From Pseudomonas sp. BN102 (GTDB taxonomy: Bacteria; Pseudomonadota; Gammaproteobacteria; Pseudomonadales; Pseudomonadaceae), in assembly GCF_029871245.1 (NCBI RefSeq), contig NZ_SSON01000078.1, positions 62,001 to 126,000 of the forward strand: 64,000 nucleotides of DNA. Direction: 5' to 3'. Positions 7,851-15,930 of the stretch are shown here, piece by piece (within the stretch, counting starts at the first letter, position 1; each line of letters opens with the position of its first letter). The notes below the pieces were generated by a model. That model was given only the letters and a program-made list of their open reading frames with translations. It ran no database searches and was not told the DNA's origin. A program made the translations under genes and the position numbers.

Positions 7851-8480
7851 TCAGTCCTCGCCGAGAAAGGGCTCGGGGTCACCGCAGCCCACGCGCACCA
7901 CCTCGGGCTCGCCGTCGGCGAGGTTGATCACGGTGGACGCGGCCATGCCGCCATGGCCGCCATCGATGATCAGGTCCACCTGGTGCTCGAGGATCTGCCG
8001 CATCTCGTAGGGATCACTCATGGGCAGCTCTTCACCGGGCAGGATCAGGCTGGTGCTCATCAGGGGCGCGCCCAGTTGCTCCAGCAGGGCCAGGGCGATG
8101 GGGTGGTCGGGTACCCGCAGGCCGATGGTGCGCCGTTTCGGGTGCATCAGCATGCGCGGTACTTCGCGGGTGGCGCTGAGAATGAACGTGTAGGGCCCCG
8201 GCGTGTGCGCCTTGATCAGGCGGAAGGCGGTGGTGTCCACCTTGGCGAAGACGCCGATCTCGGACAGGTCGCGGCAGACCAGGGTGAAATTGTGCTTCTC
8301 GTCCAGCCTGCGCAGACGGCGGATGCGCTCGACCGCGCTCTTGTCGCCGATCAGGCAGCCCAGCGCATAAGACGAATCGGTCGGATAGACGATCACCCCG
8401 CCGGCCTTGACGATCTCCACGGCCTGCTTGATCAGGCGCGGCTGTGGATTCTCCGGGTGTACCTGGAAAAATTGACTCAC
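7851..8480 (-). CDS. YciO/Sua5-family (L-threonylcarbamoyladenylate synthase-like) protein
   Basis: This 209-residue YrdC-fold protein has the nucleotide/tRNA-binding signature VYPTDSSYALGC near residue 30, KHNFTLVCRDLSEIG, and PGPYTFIL. Sua5/YrdC proteins make threonylcarbamoyl-AMP for t6A tRNA modification. The YciO branch, which this resembles in length and pairing, has uncertain or weak activity. The start is a GTG at 8480 with GGGAGA upstream. It follows the RNase AM gene by 13 bp, the same pairing as yciV-yciO in enterobacteria. Confidence 0.85.
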   Translation of the reverse strand: MSQFFQVHPENPQPRLIKQAVEIVKAGGVIVYPTDSSYALGCLIGDKSAVERIRRLRRLDEKHNFTLVCRDLSEIGVFAKVDTTAFRLIKAHTPGPYTFILSATREVPRMLMHPKRRTIGLRVPDHPIALALLEQLGAPLMSTSLILPGEELPMSDPYEMRQILEHQVDLIIDGGHGGMAASTVINLADGEPEVVRVGCGDPEPFLGED

Positions 8481-8493
8481 GACATCTCCCTGT

Positions 8494-9360
8494 TCAGAGG
8501 GCAGCAATAGCGCTGTGTGCATCGCGGAAGCGCCCCCAGATCGGCGGCAAGTCATCCGGCAAGGGTCGGTACATGCCCAGCTCCGACCAATCGCAGGGTG
8601 CGTGGAAATCGCTACCGGCACTGACCAGCATGCCGAATTCTCGCGCCAGAGTGGACAGGCTTCCCACCTGTTCCGCCGGCTGCAGGCCGTTGGACACTTC
8701 CAGGGCGTGACCGCCGGCCTGGATAAAATCCGCCACCAGCTTGCGTCGCTTGGCGCCGGTGAAGTTGTACTGCCAGGGGTGCGCCAGGCTGATCCAGGCG
8801 CCGGCAGCGCGCAGAGTACCCACCGCGTCGGCCAGGGTCGGCCAGTGCTGCTTGACGTCGCCCAGCTTGCCGGCCCCCAGCCACTTGCGGAAGGCCTCGG
8901 CACGGTCGCTGACGAAGCCGCCGCGGACCAGGAATTCCGCGAAGTGCGGTCGAGCCGGTGCGTTGCCGCTGTCGCCCAGCTCCTGCTGCACCGCCCGCGC
9001 GCCCTCCAGCGCGCCGGGCATGCCCTTGGCCGCCAGGCGGCGGGCGATTTCCTCGGCCCGCGCCCAACGGCCGTCGTGCAAGGCGGCGATGGACTCGAGC
9101 AAGGCCGGGGCATCGGCGGCAAAGGCGTAACCGAGGACATGGATGGTCGCGCCGCCCCAGGTACAGGACAGCTCGATACCGTTGATCAGTTGCATATCCA
9201 GCGCCTGGGCCGCTGCCCGTGCCTCTTCCAGGCCTTCCAGCGTGTCGTGGTCGGTGAGCGCGAGCAGGCGCACGCCGCGATCAAAGGCGCGGGCGACCAG
9301 TGCTGCGGGGGCCAGGACACCGTCGGAGGCCGTACTGTGGCAATGCAGGTCTATCTGCAT
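8494..9360 (-). CDS. rnm: PHP-domain 5'-3' exoribonuclease RNase AM (YciV/TrpH)
   Basis: This 288-residue PHP phosphoesterase has the metal-binding motifs DLHCHSTASDG (residues 4-14), LTDHDT (35-40), a conserved E in GIELS, and the C-terminal SDFH. The E. coli homologue trims RNA 5' ends, maturing rRNAs and degrading short oligonucleotides; older annotations call it TrpH or a nucleoside 3',5'-bisphosphate phosphatase. The length is normal. It is the first gene of a two-gene unit with the yciO-like gene and is divergent from yciB. Confidence 0.85.
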   Translation of the reverse strand: MQIDLHCHSTASDGVLAPAALVARAFDRGVRLLALTDHDTLEGLEEARAAAQALDMQLINGIELSCTWGGATIHVLGYAFAADAPALLESIAALHDGRWARAEEIARRLAAKGMPGALEGARAVQQELGDSGNAPARPHFAEFLVRGGFVSDRAEAFRKWLGAGKLGDVKQHWPTLADAVGTLRAAGAWISLAHPWQYNFTGAKRRKLVADFIQAGGHALEVSNGLQPAEQVGSLSTLAREFGMLVSAGSDFHAPCDWSELGMYRPLPDDLPPIWGRFRDAHSAIAAL

Positions 9361-9426
9361 GGGCTGTGCTTTCGCTAGGGGAATGGTTTGTTATTATGCC
9401 GCCACATCCCGCTTCTGGCTGCCGCC

Positions 9427-10017
9427 GTGAAACAATTCATCGACTTCATCCCACTCATTCTCTTCTTCATCGTCTACAAACTGGAACCGCGCGCCGTCGA
9501 GCTGGCCGGGCATACCTATATGCTAGGCGGTATTTTCAGCGCCACCGCCGTTCTTATCATCAGCTCGGTGATCGTCTACGGCGCCATCTTCCTGCTCCAG
9601 CGCCGCCTGGAAAAAGGCCAGTGGCTGACCCTGGCGGCTTGTCTGGTGTTCGGCGGCATGACCCTGGCCTTCCACAGCGAGACCTTCCTCAAGTGGAAGG
9701 CGCCCGTGGTGAACTGGCTCTTCGCCCTGGCCTTCGCCGGTAGCCACTTCATCGGCGACAAGCCGCTGATCCAGCGCGTCATGGGCCACGCCCTGAACAT
9801 GCCGGATGCCATCTGGGTGCGCCTGAACCTTGCCTGGATAGCGTTTTTCCTGGTCTGCGGCTTCGCCAACCTGTTCGTGGCCTTCACCTTCCATGAGTTC
9901 TGGGTGGACTTCAAAGTCTTCGGCAGCCTCGGCATGACCGTACTCTTCCTGGTCGGCCAGGGCGTATTCCTGGCCCGCCACATCCACGACAGCGAATCCG
10001 AAAAGCCTCAACAGTAA
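9427..10017 (+). CDS. yciB: Inner membrane-spanning protein YciB (septation protein A)
   Basis: This 196-residue integral membrane protein has five or so hydrophobic helices and the family hallmarks [16 protein letters not shown] at the N-terminus and [20 protein letters not shown] in the middle. It is linked to cell-envelope synthesis and septation. The start is the GTG at 9427 (VKQFIDF); the longer frame from 9388 adds residues outside the family. A strong Shine-Dalgarno is not obvious. It is followed after 8 bp by a YciI-family gene, a conserved Pseudomonas pair. Confidence 0.9.
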   Translation: MKQFIDFIPLILFFIVYKLEPRAVELAGHTYMLGGIFSATAVLIISSVIVYGAIFLLQRRLEKGQWLTLAACLVFGGMTLAFHSETFLKWKAPVVNWLFALAFAGSHFIGDKPLIQRVMGHALNMPDAIWVRLNLAWIAFFLVCGFANLFVAFTFHEFWVDFKVFGSLGMTVLFLVGQGVFLARHIHDSESEKPQQ

Positions 10018-10025
10018 GGACTGCC

Positions 10026-10325
10026 ATGCTCTATGCCATCATCGCCACCGACGTTGCCGGTTCCCTGGAAAACCGCCTCGCCAGCCGCCCCGCGCACCTC
10101 GCGCGCCTCGAGCAGCTGAAGGCCGAAGGCCGCCTGGTCCTGGCCGGCCCGCACCCGGCGGTGGACAGCATCGATCCGGGCAGCGCGGGCTTCTCCGGCA
10201 GCCTGATCGTCGCCGAGTTCGACTCCCTCGACGCCGCCAAGGCCTGGGCCGACGCCGATCCCTATCGTGCCGCCGGCGTCTACGCCGAGGTAGTGGTCAA
10301 GCCGTTCAAGCAGGTCTACCCCTAA
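10026..10325 (+). CDS. YciI-family protein
   Basis: This 99-residue ferredoxin-like-fold protein begins MLYAIIATD. It has [22 protein letters not shown] and the [15 protein letters not shown] segment typical of YciI. The family has a conserved His-Asp pair and no settled function. AAGGA lies 7 bases before the ATG. It is cotranscribed with yciB. Confidence 0.85.
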   Translation: MLYAIIATDVAGSLENRLASRPAHLARLEQLKAEGRLVLAGPHPAVDSIDPGSAGFSGSLIVAEFDSLDAAKAWADADPYRAAGVYAEVVVKPFKQVYP

Positions 10326-10369
10326 GCCGACGTTCGCCAGCCTAACCACGCCAGGAAAAAGGAGTTCCG

Positions 10370-10807
10370 ATGCCCGCCGGTCAATTGCCCCTGCTGTTAA
10401 CCGCCGCGCTGCTCTGCCGCCTGGCCCTGGCTGAAGAACCCCCGCAACCGGCGGCCCCGGCGGAGAACACCCCTGCGGTGGCTTCGTCTGCCGCCCCCAA
10501 CGAACTGATCGCCCAACTCCACCAGCTGCAGGGCCAACTGGCCGACAGCGAACGCCAGCGCAGCGAGCTGAGCGCCAGGCTCGAGGCCGCCAGCGGCGAG
10601 CCGGAAAGCGCCCAGCTCAGCCGGCTGCGCCAGGAGAACCAGCGCCTCAAGCTGCAGCTCAAGGCGGCCCAGGCATCGCAGCCCCCGCGCCTGCTCAGCG
10701 AGCAGCAGACCTGGTTCGCCATCGGTGGCGGCGTCGCCCTGCTGTCCCTGGTTACCGGCCTGGCCGCCCGTGGTGGGCGCCGCCAACGCCGCCAATGGAT
10801 CAACTGA
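10370..10807 (+). CDS. Exported coiled-coil protein with C-terminal membrane anchor
   Basis: This 145-residue protein has a signal peptide (residues 1-21, ending ALA-EE), a Pro/Ala-rich spacer, a coiled coil (about 45-105, LIAQLHQLQGQL... LRQENQRLKLQLKA), one transmembrane helix (WFAIGGGVALLSLVTGLAA) and a basic tail RGGRRQRRQW. The arrangement resembles the C-terminal half of YgiM/SH3-type proteins without the SH3 domain. Its homologue in P. aeruginosa has been mislabelled as a translation initiation factor. It precedes cpxR by 8 bp and may belong to the same envelope-stress operon. AGGAG supports the ATG. Confidence 0.7.
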   Translation: MPAGQLPLLLTAALLCRLALAEEPPQPAAPAENTPAVASSAAPNELIAQLHQLQGQLADSERQRSELSARLEAASGEPESAQLSRLRQENQRLKLQLKAAQASQPPRLLSEQQTWFAIGGGVALLSLVTGLAARGGRRQRRQWIN

Positions 10808-10815
10808 ACTGCCCC

Positions 10816-11493
10816 ATGAGTGAACTGCTGCTAATCGATGACGACCAGGAACTCTGCGAGCTCCTGATCAGCTGGCTCAGCCAGGAAGGCTTCAGCGTGC
10901 GCGCCTGCCATGACGGCCATTCGGCGCGCGCCGCCCTGGCCGAGCACGCGCCGGCAGCCGTGGTGCTGGACGTCATGCTGCCGGACGGCAGCGGCCTGGA
11001 ACTGCTCAAGCAATTGCGCAGCGACCACCCGGAGCTGCCGGTGCTGATGCTCTCGGCCCGCGGTGAGCCGCTGGACCGCATCCTCGGCCTGGAACTGGGG
11101 GCGGACGACTACCTAGCCAAACCCTGCGACCCCCGCGAACTCACGGCCCGCCTGCGCGCCGTGCTGCGCCGCAGCCAGCCGCCACAGCCCTCCAGCCAAC
11201 TGGAAGTGGGCGACCTCTGCTACAGCCCGGTGCGCGGCATCGTCAGCATCGGCAACCACGAGATCAGCCTGACCCTGTCCGAAGGCCGCCTGCTGGAGGC
11301 CTTGCTGCGCCAGCCCGGCGAACCGCTGGACAAGCAGCAGCTGGCCCAACTCGCCCTGGGCCGCAAGTTGACCCTCTATGACCGCAGCCTCGACATGCAC
11401 GTCAGCAATCTGCGCAAGAAGCTCGGCGCCCATGCCGACGGGCGCCCGCGCATCCTTGCCCTGCGCAGCCGCGGCTACTACTACAGCGCCTGA
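10816..11493 (+). CDS. cpxR: CpxR-type OmpR-family response regulator
   Basis: This 225-residue regulator has a receiver domain (residues 3-115) with the acidic pair DDD, the phospho-acceptor Asp in VVLDVMLPDGSG and the conserved Lys in LAKPCDPREL. A winged-helix DNA-binding domain (about 130-225) ends SRGYYYSA. With the downstream LTxxQ protein and sensor kinase it matches the P. aeruginosa CpxR locus. The ATG at 10816 is the first Met in the conserved fold. The predicted target, a pair of GTAAA half-sites, lies 125 bp after its stop. Confidence 0.88.
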   Translation: MSELLLIDDDQELCELLISWLSQEGFSVRACHDGHSARAALAEHAPAAVVLDVMLPDGSGLELLKQLRSDHPELPVLMLSARGEPLDRILGLELGADDYLAKPCDPRELTARLRAVLRRSQPPQPSSQLEVGDLCYSPVRGIVSIGNHEISLTLSEGRLLEALLRQPGEPLDKQQLAQLALGRKLTLYDRSLDMHVSNLRKKLGAHADGRPRILALRSRGYYYSA

Positions 11494-11617
11494 ACCAGCC
11501 GCTGACCGGCCGGCAGTCTGGGCGACGCAAGCGCCGCCTCGTTGGGCTTCGCTTAGCTCAGGCCTACGCGGCCCGCACCAACCTACGAAGAAGCAATCCG
11601 ACAGTTCTGCGACGTTC
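11494..11617. other. Spacer after cpxR
   Basis: This is 124 bp without a gene. It contains CGTTGGGCTTCGCTTAGCTCA and ACCAACCTACG, words found in a common Pseudomonas intergenic repeat. It is only one partial copy, so I do not annotate it as an element. No intrinsic terminator was found. Confidence 0.35.
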
Positions 11618-11633
11618 TTTACCCAGCCTTTAC
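11618..11633 (-). promoter_or_regulatory. Putative CpxR box upstream of the LTxxQ gene
   Basis: Two TTTAC words (11618-11622 and 11629-11633) read on the minus strand as GTAAA-N6-GTAAA. The E. coli CpxR consensus is GTAAA-N5-GTAAA, so the half-sites are one base further apart, an 11-bp repeat period. A -10-like TAGACT lies at 11666-11671, putting the box about 50 bp before the likely start of transcription, a normal activator position. Confidence 0.6.
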
Positions 11634-11716
11634 CCATGGCTGACCGCCCTTGACCTTGCCGTCCCTAGACTGGGCACATCCGGCAACCGGCCGGAATCGA
11701 GACTAGGAGAACCACC

Positions 11717-12127
11717 ATGCGCAAGACCCTCACCGCCCTGCTGCTCGCCGCTACCCTGCCGACCGTGGCCATGGCCATGCCGGAAGGCGGCCCGCGCCAT
11801 GAGCGCGGTTTCGGTGGCCACATGTTCAAGGAGCTGGACCTCTCCCAGGAGCAGCGCCACGAAATCGGCAAGCTGATGCGCGAGCAGATGAAGTCCCGCC
11901 ACGAGATCACCCAGCGTTACCTGGACAAGCTGCCGGCGGCGGAACGCAAGGCCATGCAGGACGAGCTCACGGCCGCTGAAACCAAGAACCGCGAGGCCAT
12001 TCGCGCCCAGCTCAAGCCCGAGCAGCAGAAGACCTTCGACGAGATGCAGAAGAAGATGGAACAACGCCGCGCCGAGCGCGCCGAGTTCGAAGCCTGGAAG
12101 GCCGAGAAGGACAAAAAGGCCCAGTAA
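11717..12127 (+). CDS. CpxP/Spy-like periplasmic LTxxQ-family protein
   Basis: This 136-residue protein has a signal peptide (residues 1-20, ...AMA-MPE) and an all-helical body with two degenerate LTxxQ motifs: LSQEQRHEIGKLM near residue 40 and LKPEQQKTFDEM near residue 100. It is very rich in charged residues and ends with a Lys/Glu-rich helix. CpxP/Spy proteins bind misfolded periplasmic proteins, and CpxP inhibits the CpxA sensor. It sits between the regulator and the sensor and behind a CpxR-like box, so it is probably the induced accessory protein. AGGAG precedes the ATG. Confidence 0.82.
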   Translation: MRKTLTALLLAATLPTVAMAMPEGGPRHERGFGGHMFKELDLSQEQRHEIGKLMREQMKSRHEITQRYLDKLPAAERKAMQDELTAAETKNREAIRAQLKPEQQKTFDEMQKKMEQRRAERAEFEAWKAEKDKKAQ

Positions 12128-12161
12128 TGCCTCGCGGTTCCGGCCGCAACCCATAATCCAC

Positions 12162-12192
12162 GCCCATCAGGCTGCCCGGCCTGATGGGCTTT
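12162..12192 (+). terminator. Hairpin between the LTxxQ gene and the sensor kinase
   Basis: A perfect 10-bp stem, GCCCATCAGG (12162-12171) and CCTGATGGGC (12180-12189), has an 8-nt loop and is followed by TTTGCCGTT. It lies 20 bp before the kinase start, so it probably lowers kinase expression relative to the abundant periplasmic protein rather than ending transcription fully. Confidence 0.65.
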
Positions 12193-12211
12193 GCCGTTCA
12201 GGAGCAACCCC

Positions 12212-13537
12212 GTGCGTTCACTCTTCTGGCGAATCCTGGCCACGCTCTGGCTGGCCCTGGCCCTGGTGGCCGGCCTGGCCATCCTGCTGGGACGTGCCCT
12301 CAACCAGGACGCCTGGATCCTCAGCCACCACCCATCCCTGCAGGGGCTGGCCGAACGCCTGGTGCAGCGCTACGAGGACCAGGGCCCGGACGACACCCAG
12401 CGCTACCTGGAACACTTCCGACACCGTGCGCGGATCGACGTGCAGATACTCAACGACACCGGCCAAGCGGTGGTGAAAGGCACCTTCCCACGCCGCGCCG
12501 CCGCCTTCGAGGCACGCCAGTCAAACTCGCGGCGCCTGCCCTGGCGACGGCTCACCGAGGAGTACACCAGCCCGGCCAGCGGCGATTCCTACCTGTTGAT
12601 CTACCGCATTCCCTACCCCGAGCTGGAAGCCTGGCACCGTGGCAGCCTGCTCTGGCCATTCAGCGCCCTGGGCATCGCCCTGGTAGTACTGACGCTGTTC
12701 AGCCTGGCCCTGACCTTCTCCATCACCCGCCCACTCGACCGGCTACGGCGGGCGGTGCACGACCTCGGCCAGACCGCCTACCAGCAGGACAGCCTGGCCC
12801 GGCTGGCGCGACGTCGCGACGAGCTGGGGGTGCTGGCCGGAGACTTCAATCGCATGGGCCAACGGCTGCAGGGCCTGATCGGCAGCCAGCGCCAGCTGCT
12901 GCGCGACGTGTCCCACGAACTCCGCTCGCCGCTGGCCAGACTGCGCATCGCCCTGGCCCTGGCCGAGCGCGCCGAGCCCGGGCAGCGGGAAGCCCTCTGG
13001 CCGAGGCTGGGCCAGGAATGCGACCGCCTGGAAGCCCTGATCAGCGAGATCCTCGCCCTCGCCCGCCTGGATGCCGAACCGGGTGCGCTTCACCCCATCG
13101 CGCTACGGCCGCTGCTGGACAAGCTGAGGGAGGATGCCCGGCTCCTGGCACCGGAGCAGGAGGTGCACCTGGACTGCACCGGGGACCTGCAGCTCGAAGG
13201 TTGGCCGGACATGCTGGAGCGGGCGCTGGACAATCTGTTGCGCAATGCCCTGCGCTTCAACCCGCAGGGCCAGCCGGTGGAAGTGAGCGCCAGGGAAGAG
13301 GAAGACCGCCTGTTGATCCGCGTGCGCGACCACGGCCCCGGGGTTGCCCCGGAATACCTGGCGCAACTGGGCGAGCCCTTCTTCCGCGCGCCCAACCAGG
13401 CGGGCGCCGGCCATGGCCTGGGCCTGGCCATCGCGCGCCGGGCGATCGAGCGCCACGGCGGCGGCCTGCGCCTGGGCAATCACCCCGAGGGCGGCTTCAT
13501 CGCCACCCTCGAACTGCCCCTGGCACCGACCGCTTGA
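12212..13537 (+). CDS. cpxA: CpxA-type sensor histidine kinase
   Basis: This 441-residue kinase has transmembrane helix 1 (residues 3-25), a periplasmic sensor of about 130 residues, transmembrane helix 2 (about 150-172), a HAMP domain ending FNRMGQRLQ, and an H-box RDVSHELRSPLARLR with the phospho-His. The ATPase domain has the N-box (NLLRNALRFN), G1 (RDHGPGV), F (PFFRA) and G2 (GHGLGLAI). It should phosphorylate the upstream regulator. The start is the GTG at 12212 with CAGGAG eight bases upstream. It converges with no gap on the nitroreductase gene. Confidence 0.87.
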   Translation: MRSLFWRILATLWLALALVAGLAILLGRALNQDAWILSHHPSLQGLAERLVQRYEDQGPDDTQRYLEHFRHRARIDVQILNDTGQAVVKGTFPRRAAAFEARQSNSRRLPWRRLTEEYTSPASGDSYLLIYRIPYPELEAWHRGSLLWPFSALGIALVVLTLFSLALTFSITRPLDRLRRAVHDLGQTAYQQDSLARLARRRDELGVLAGDFNRMGQRLQGLIGSQRQLLRDVSHELRSPLARLRIALALAERAEPGQREALWPRLGQECDRLEALISEILALARLDAEPGALHPIALRPLLDKLREDARLLAPEQEVHLDCTGDLQLEGWPDMLERALDNLLRNALRFNPQGQPVEVSAREEEDRLLIRVRDHGPGVAPEYLAQLGEPFFRAPNQAGAGHGLGLAIARRAIERHGGGLRLGNHPEGGFIATLELPLAPTA

Positions 13538-14095
13538 TCAACCCCAGGCCTTGACGAAGTCCGCCGGAGTCAGCTCCGGCGCAGCGCGGCGTTCACCTTC
13601 GACACTGCCCAGGTAGAGGAAGCCGACGATGCGCTCCTGCTCGCCCAGGCCAAGCCCGGCCGCGACGTTACGGTCATAGGCCATGTCGCCGGTTCGCCAC
13701 ATGGCGCCCAGCCCCTGGGCATGAGCGGCGAGGAGGATGCCATGGGCGGCGCATCCGGCGGACAGCAGTTGCTCCACCTCCGGCACCTTGTGACCGGCCT
13801 GCAGGGTAGCGATCACCACCACCATCAGCGGCGCCCGCAACGGCATGGCGCGGGCCTTGGCGATGGCCGCCTCGGGCGCCTGCGGGTCCTTGGCCTGCAG
13901 GGCGGAAACGAACAGCTCGCCCAGTTTCGCGCGGGCTTCGCCTTCGATGGTGAGGAAGCGCCAGGGGCGCAGATAACCATGGTCCGGCGCGCGCAGGGCG
14001 GCGCGGAACAACAGTTCGCGCTGAGCGGCATCCGGCGCCGGCTCCTGCAGGCGACCCAGGGAAACGCGATTGAGCAGAGCGTCGAGAGCCTCCAT
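13538..14095 (-). CDS. NAD(P)H nitroreductase (YdjA-like)
   Basis: This 185-residue, single-domain FMN-binding nitroreductase has R-hS-G..Q.PAPDAAQ, AALRAPDHGYLRPWRF (FMN phosphate contacts) and GLGAMWRTGDMAYD near the C-terminal third, the signature of the short YdjA-type branch. It probably reduces nitro or quinone substrates in the cytoplasm; the natural substrate is unknown. Its stop abuts the cpxA stop, so convergent transcripts must overlap. Confidence 0.85.
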   Translation of the reverse strand: MEALDALLNRVSLGRLQEPAPDAAQRELLFRAALRAPDHGYLRPWRFLTIEGEARAKLGELFVSALQAKDPQAPEAAIAKARAMPLRAPLMVVVIATLQAGHKVPEVEQLLSAGCAAHGILLAAHAQGLGAMWRTGDMAYDRNVAAGLGLGEQERIVGFLYLGSVEGERRAAPELTPADFVKAWG

Positions 14096-14374
14096 CGGCC
14101 ACCTCCAGAAAATCAGGGAGCGCGCATTCTAGCCGATAACGCGACTCAGTCTCGCAGTACCCAAAGGTAGACGCGCGGCAACACACGCCACCCCAAGTCG
14201 AAGATTACTCCTTCGTCGATGACCGAAAAGGAACTCGAAAATCGGCACAAGCCGGCACCTCGATGTCTATCCTATTCAACGAAAAAACCTGCCAGCCCCC
14301 GCCCCGCGGGCGTTTCGCGGCACCCAAAGCTTCCGTAGAATGGTGCGCCCGCCTCCCCCAGCCCAGAGTGCTCC
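14096..14374. other. Intergenic region before trkH copy 1
   Basis: This 279-bp region lies between divergent genes. A -10-like TAGAAT at 14336-14341 has only a weak -35 partner. A GCCGATAA word at 14135 was checked as a FliA site but has no -35 element at the right distance. No ORF is convincing. Confidence 0.35.
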
Positions 14375-15829
14375 ATGTCCCTGCCGACCTTGCGCATCAT
14401 CGGCTTCATCATCGGCATCTTCCTCATCACCCTGGCCGTGAGCATGGTCATCCCCATGCTCACCCTGCTGGCCTTCGAACGCACCGATGACATCTTCGCC
14501 TTTCTCTGGTCGAGCCTGATCACCTTCATCGCCGGCCTGGCCCTGGTCGGCCCCGGTCGCCCGGCCCACACCCATCTGCGCCCGCGGGACATGTACATGC
14601 TGACCACCGCCAGTTGGGTGGTGGTCTGCGGCTTCGCCGCGCTGCCGATGGTGCTGATCCAGCACATCAGCTACACCGACTCCTTTTTCGAGACCATGTC
14701 CGGCATCACCACCACCGGCTCCACCGTGCTCACCGGCCTCGACCACGCTTCCCCGGGCCTGCTGATCTGGCGCTCGATGCTGCACTGGCTGGGCGGCATC
14801 GGCTTCATCGGCATGGCGGTGGCGATCCTGCCATTGCTGCGGGTCGGCGGCATGCGCCTGTTCCAGACCGAGTCATCCGACTGGGGCGAGAAGGTCATGC
14901 CGCGCTCGCACATGGTCGCCAAGTTCATCGTGCTGGTTTACACCGGGCTGACGCTGATCGGCACCCTGGCGTTCTGGCTGGCGGGCATGACACCCTTCGA
15001 GTCGATCAACCACGCCATGTCACTGATCTCCACCGGCGGCTTCTCCACCTCGGACGCGTCCCTGGCCAACTGGAAACAGCCGGCGGTGCACTGGGTGGCG
15101 GTGGCGGTGATGATTCTCGGCAGCCTGCCCTTCACCCTCCTGGTCGCCACCTTCCGCGGCAATCGCAGCGCCCTCGTGGGCGACCATCAGGTGCACGGCT
15201 TCATCGGTTTCCTGGTGATCTCCTGGCTGCTGGTCGGCACCTGGCTCTGGGCCAATTCCGACAACGTCTGGCTCGACGCCGTGCGCATAGTCGCGGTGAA
15301 CATCACCTCGGTGGTCACCACCACGGGCGTGGCCCTGGGCGACTACACCCTCTGGGGCAGCTTCTCGGTGATGCTGTTCTTCTACCTCACCTTCATCGGC
15401 GGCTGTTCCGGCTCCACCGCCGGCGGACTGAAGATCTTCCGCTTTCAGGTGGCCTGGCAGCTGCTCAAGGCCAACCTGCAGCAACTGGTGCACCCGCGCG
15501 CGGTGATCAAGCAGCAATACAACGGGCACAACCTGGACGACGATATCGTTCGCTCGATGATCACTTTCTCCTTCTTCTTCACCACCACCATCGCCGTGAT
15601 CGCCCTCGGCCTCTGCCTGCTCGGCCTGGACTGGGTCACCGCCCTCACCGGCGCGGCCACCGCGGTGTGCAACGTGGGGCCGGGCCTGGGGCCCATCATC
15701 GGTCCGGTGGGCAACTTCTCTACCCTGCCGGATTCAGCCAAGTGGCTGCTAACCATCGGTATGCTCCTCGGCCGCCTGGAGATCCTCACGGTGCTGGTGC
15801 TGTTCACCCCGGCCTTCTGGAAGCATTAG
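14375..15829 (+). CDS. trkH: TrkH-family potassium uptake protein, copy 1
   Basis: This 484-residue membrane protein has the four-fold membrane-pore-membrane architecture of SKT transporters. The selectivity-filter loops can be read as SGITTTGST (near residue 110), SLISTGGFST (near 220), VVTTTGVALG (near 315) and CNVGPGLG (near 430), each with the central Gly. TrkH forms the K+ channel subunit with the NAD-binding TrkA ring, which is not in this window. A near-identical paralogue follows after 101 bp. The start is at the family-conserved MSLPTLRIIGF. Confidence 0.92.
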   Translation: MSLPTLRIIGFIIGIFLITLAVSMVIPMLTLLAFERTDDIFAFLWSSLITFIAGLALVGPGRPAHTHLRPRDMYMLTTASWVVVCGFAALPMVLIQHISYTDSFFETMSGITTTGSTVLTGLDHASPGLLIWRSMLHWLGGIGFIGMAVAILPLLRVGGMRLFQTESSDWGEKVMPRSHMVAKFIVLVYTGLTLIGTLAFWLAGMTPFESINHAMSLISTGGFSTSDASLANWKQPAVHWVAVAVMILGSLPFTLLVATFRGNRSALVGDHQVHGFIGFLVISWLLVGTWLWANSDNVWLDAVRIVAVNITSVVTTTGVALGDYTLWGSFSVMLFFYLTFIGGCSGSTAGGLKIFRFQVAWQLLKANLQQLVHPRAVIKQQYNGHNLDDDIVRSMITFSFFFTTTIAVIALGLCLLGLDWVTALTGAATAVCNVGPGLGPIIGPVGNFSTLPDSAKWLLTIGMLLGRLEILTVLVLFTPAFWKH

Positions 15830-15851
15830 CAGGCCGTTGATTTCCACTGTG

Positions 15852-15871
15852 CCCGGCCAGGTGCCGGGTTT
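15852..15871 (+). terminator. Weak hairpin after trkH copy 1
   Basis: CCCGGC and GCCGGG pair around a 5-nt loop and are followed by TTT. The short stem and tract suggest partial termination between the two trkH genes. It overlaps the -35 element of the putative promoter of copy 2. Confidence 0.4.
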
Positions 15872-15896
15872 ACAGGGCGATTGGCGCGGTTAGAAT
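15869..15896 (+). promoter_or_regulatory. Putative sigma70 promoter of trkH copy 2
   Basis: TTTACA (15869-15874) and TAGAAT (15891-15896) are separated by 16 bp, with the ATG 34 bp downstream. This would let the second trkH be expressed independently of the first. Confidence 0.5.
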
Positions 15897-15930
15897 TGCG
15901 CCTTTCGCGCCTCAGCCAGAAACGGACCCC

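Noticed and set aside
11650-11671. TTGACC and TAGACT as a sigma70 pair before the LTxxQ gene
   Set aside because: Spacing is 10 bp, too short; TAGACT may still be a -10 used with an activator.
14135-14142. GCCGATAA as a FliA (sigma28) -10 element
   Set aside because: No TAAA-type -35 at 14-16 bp, and the downstream gene is a K+ transporter.
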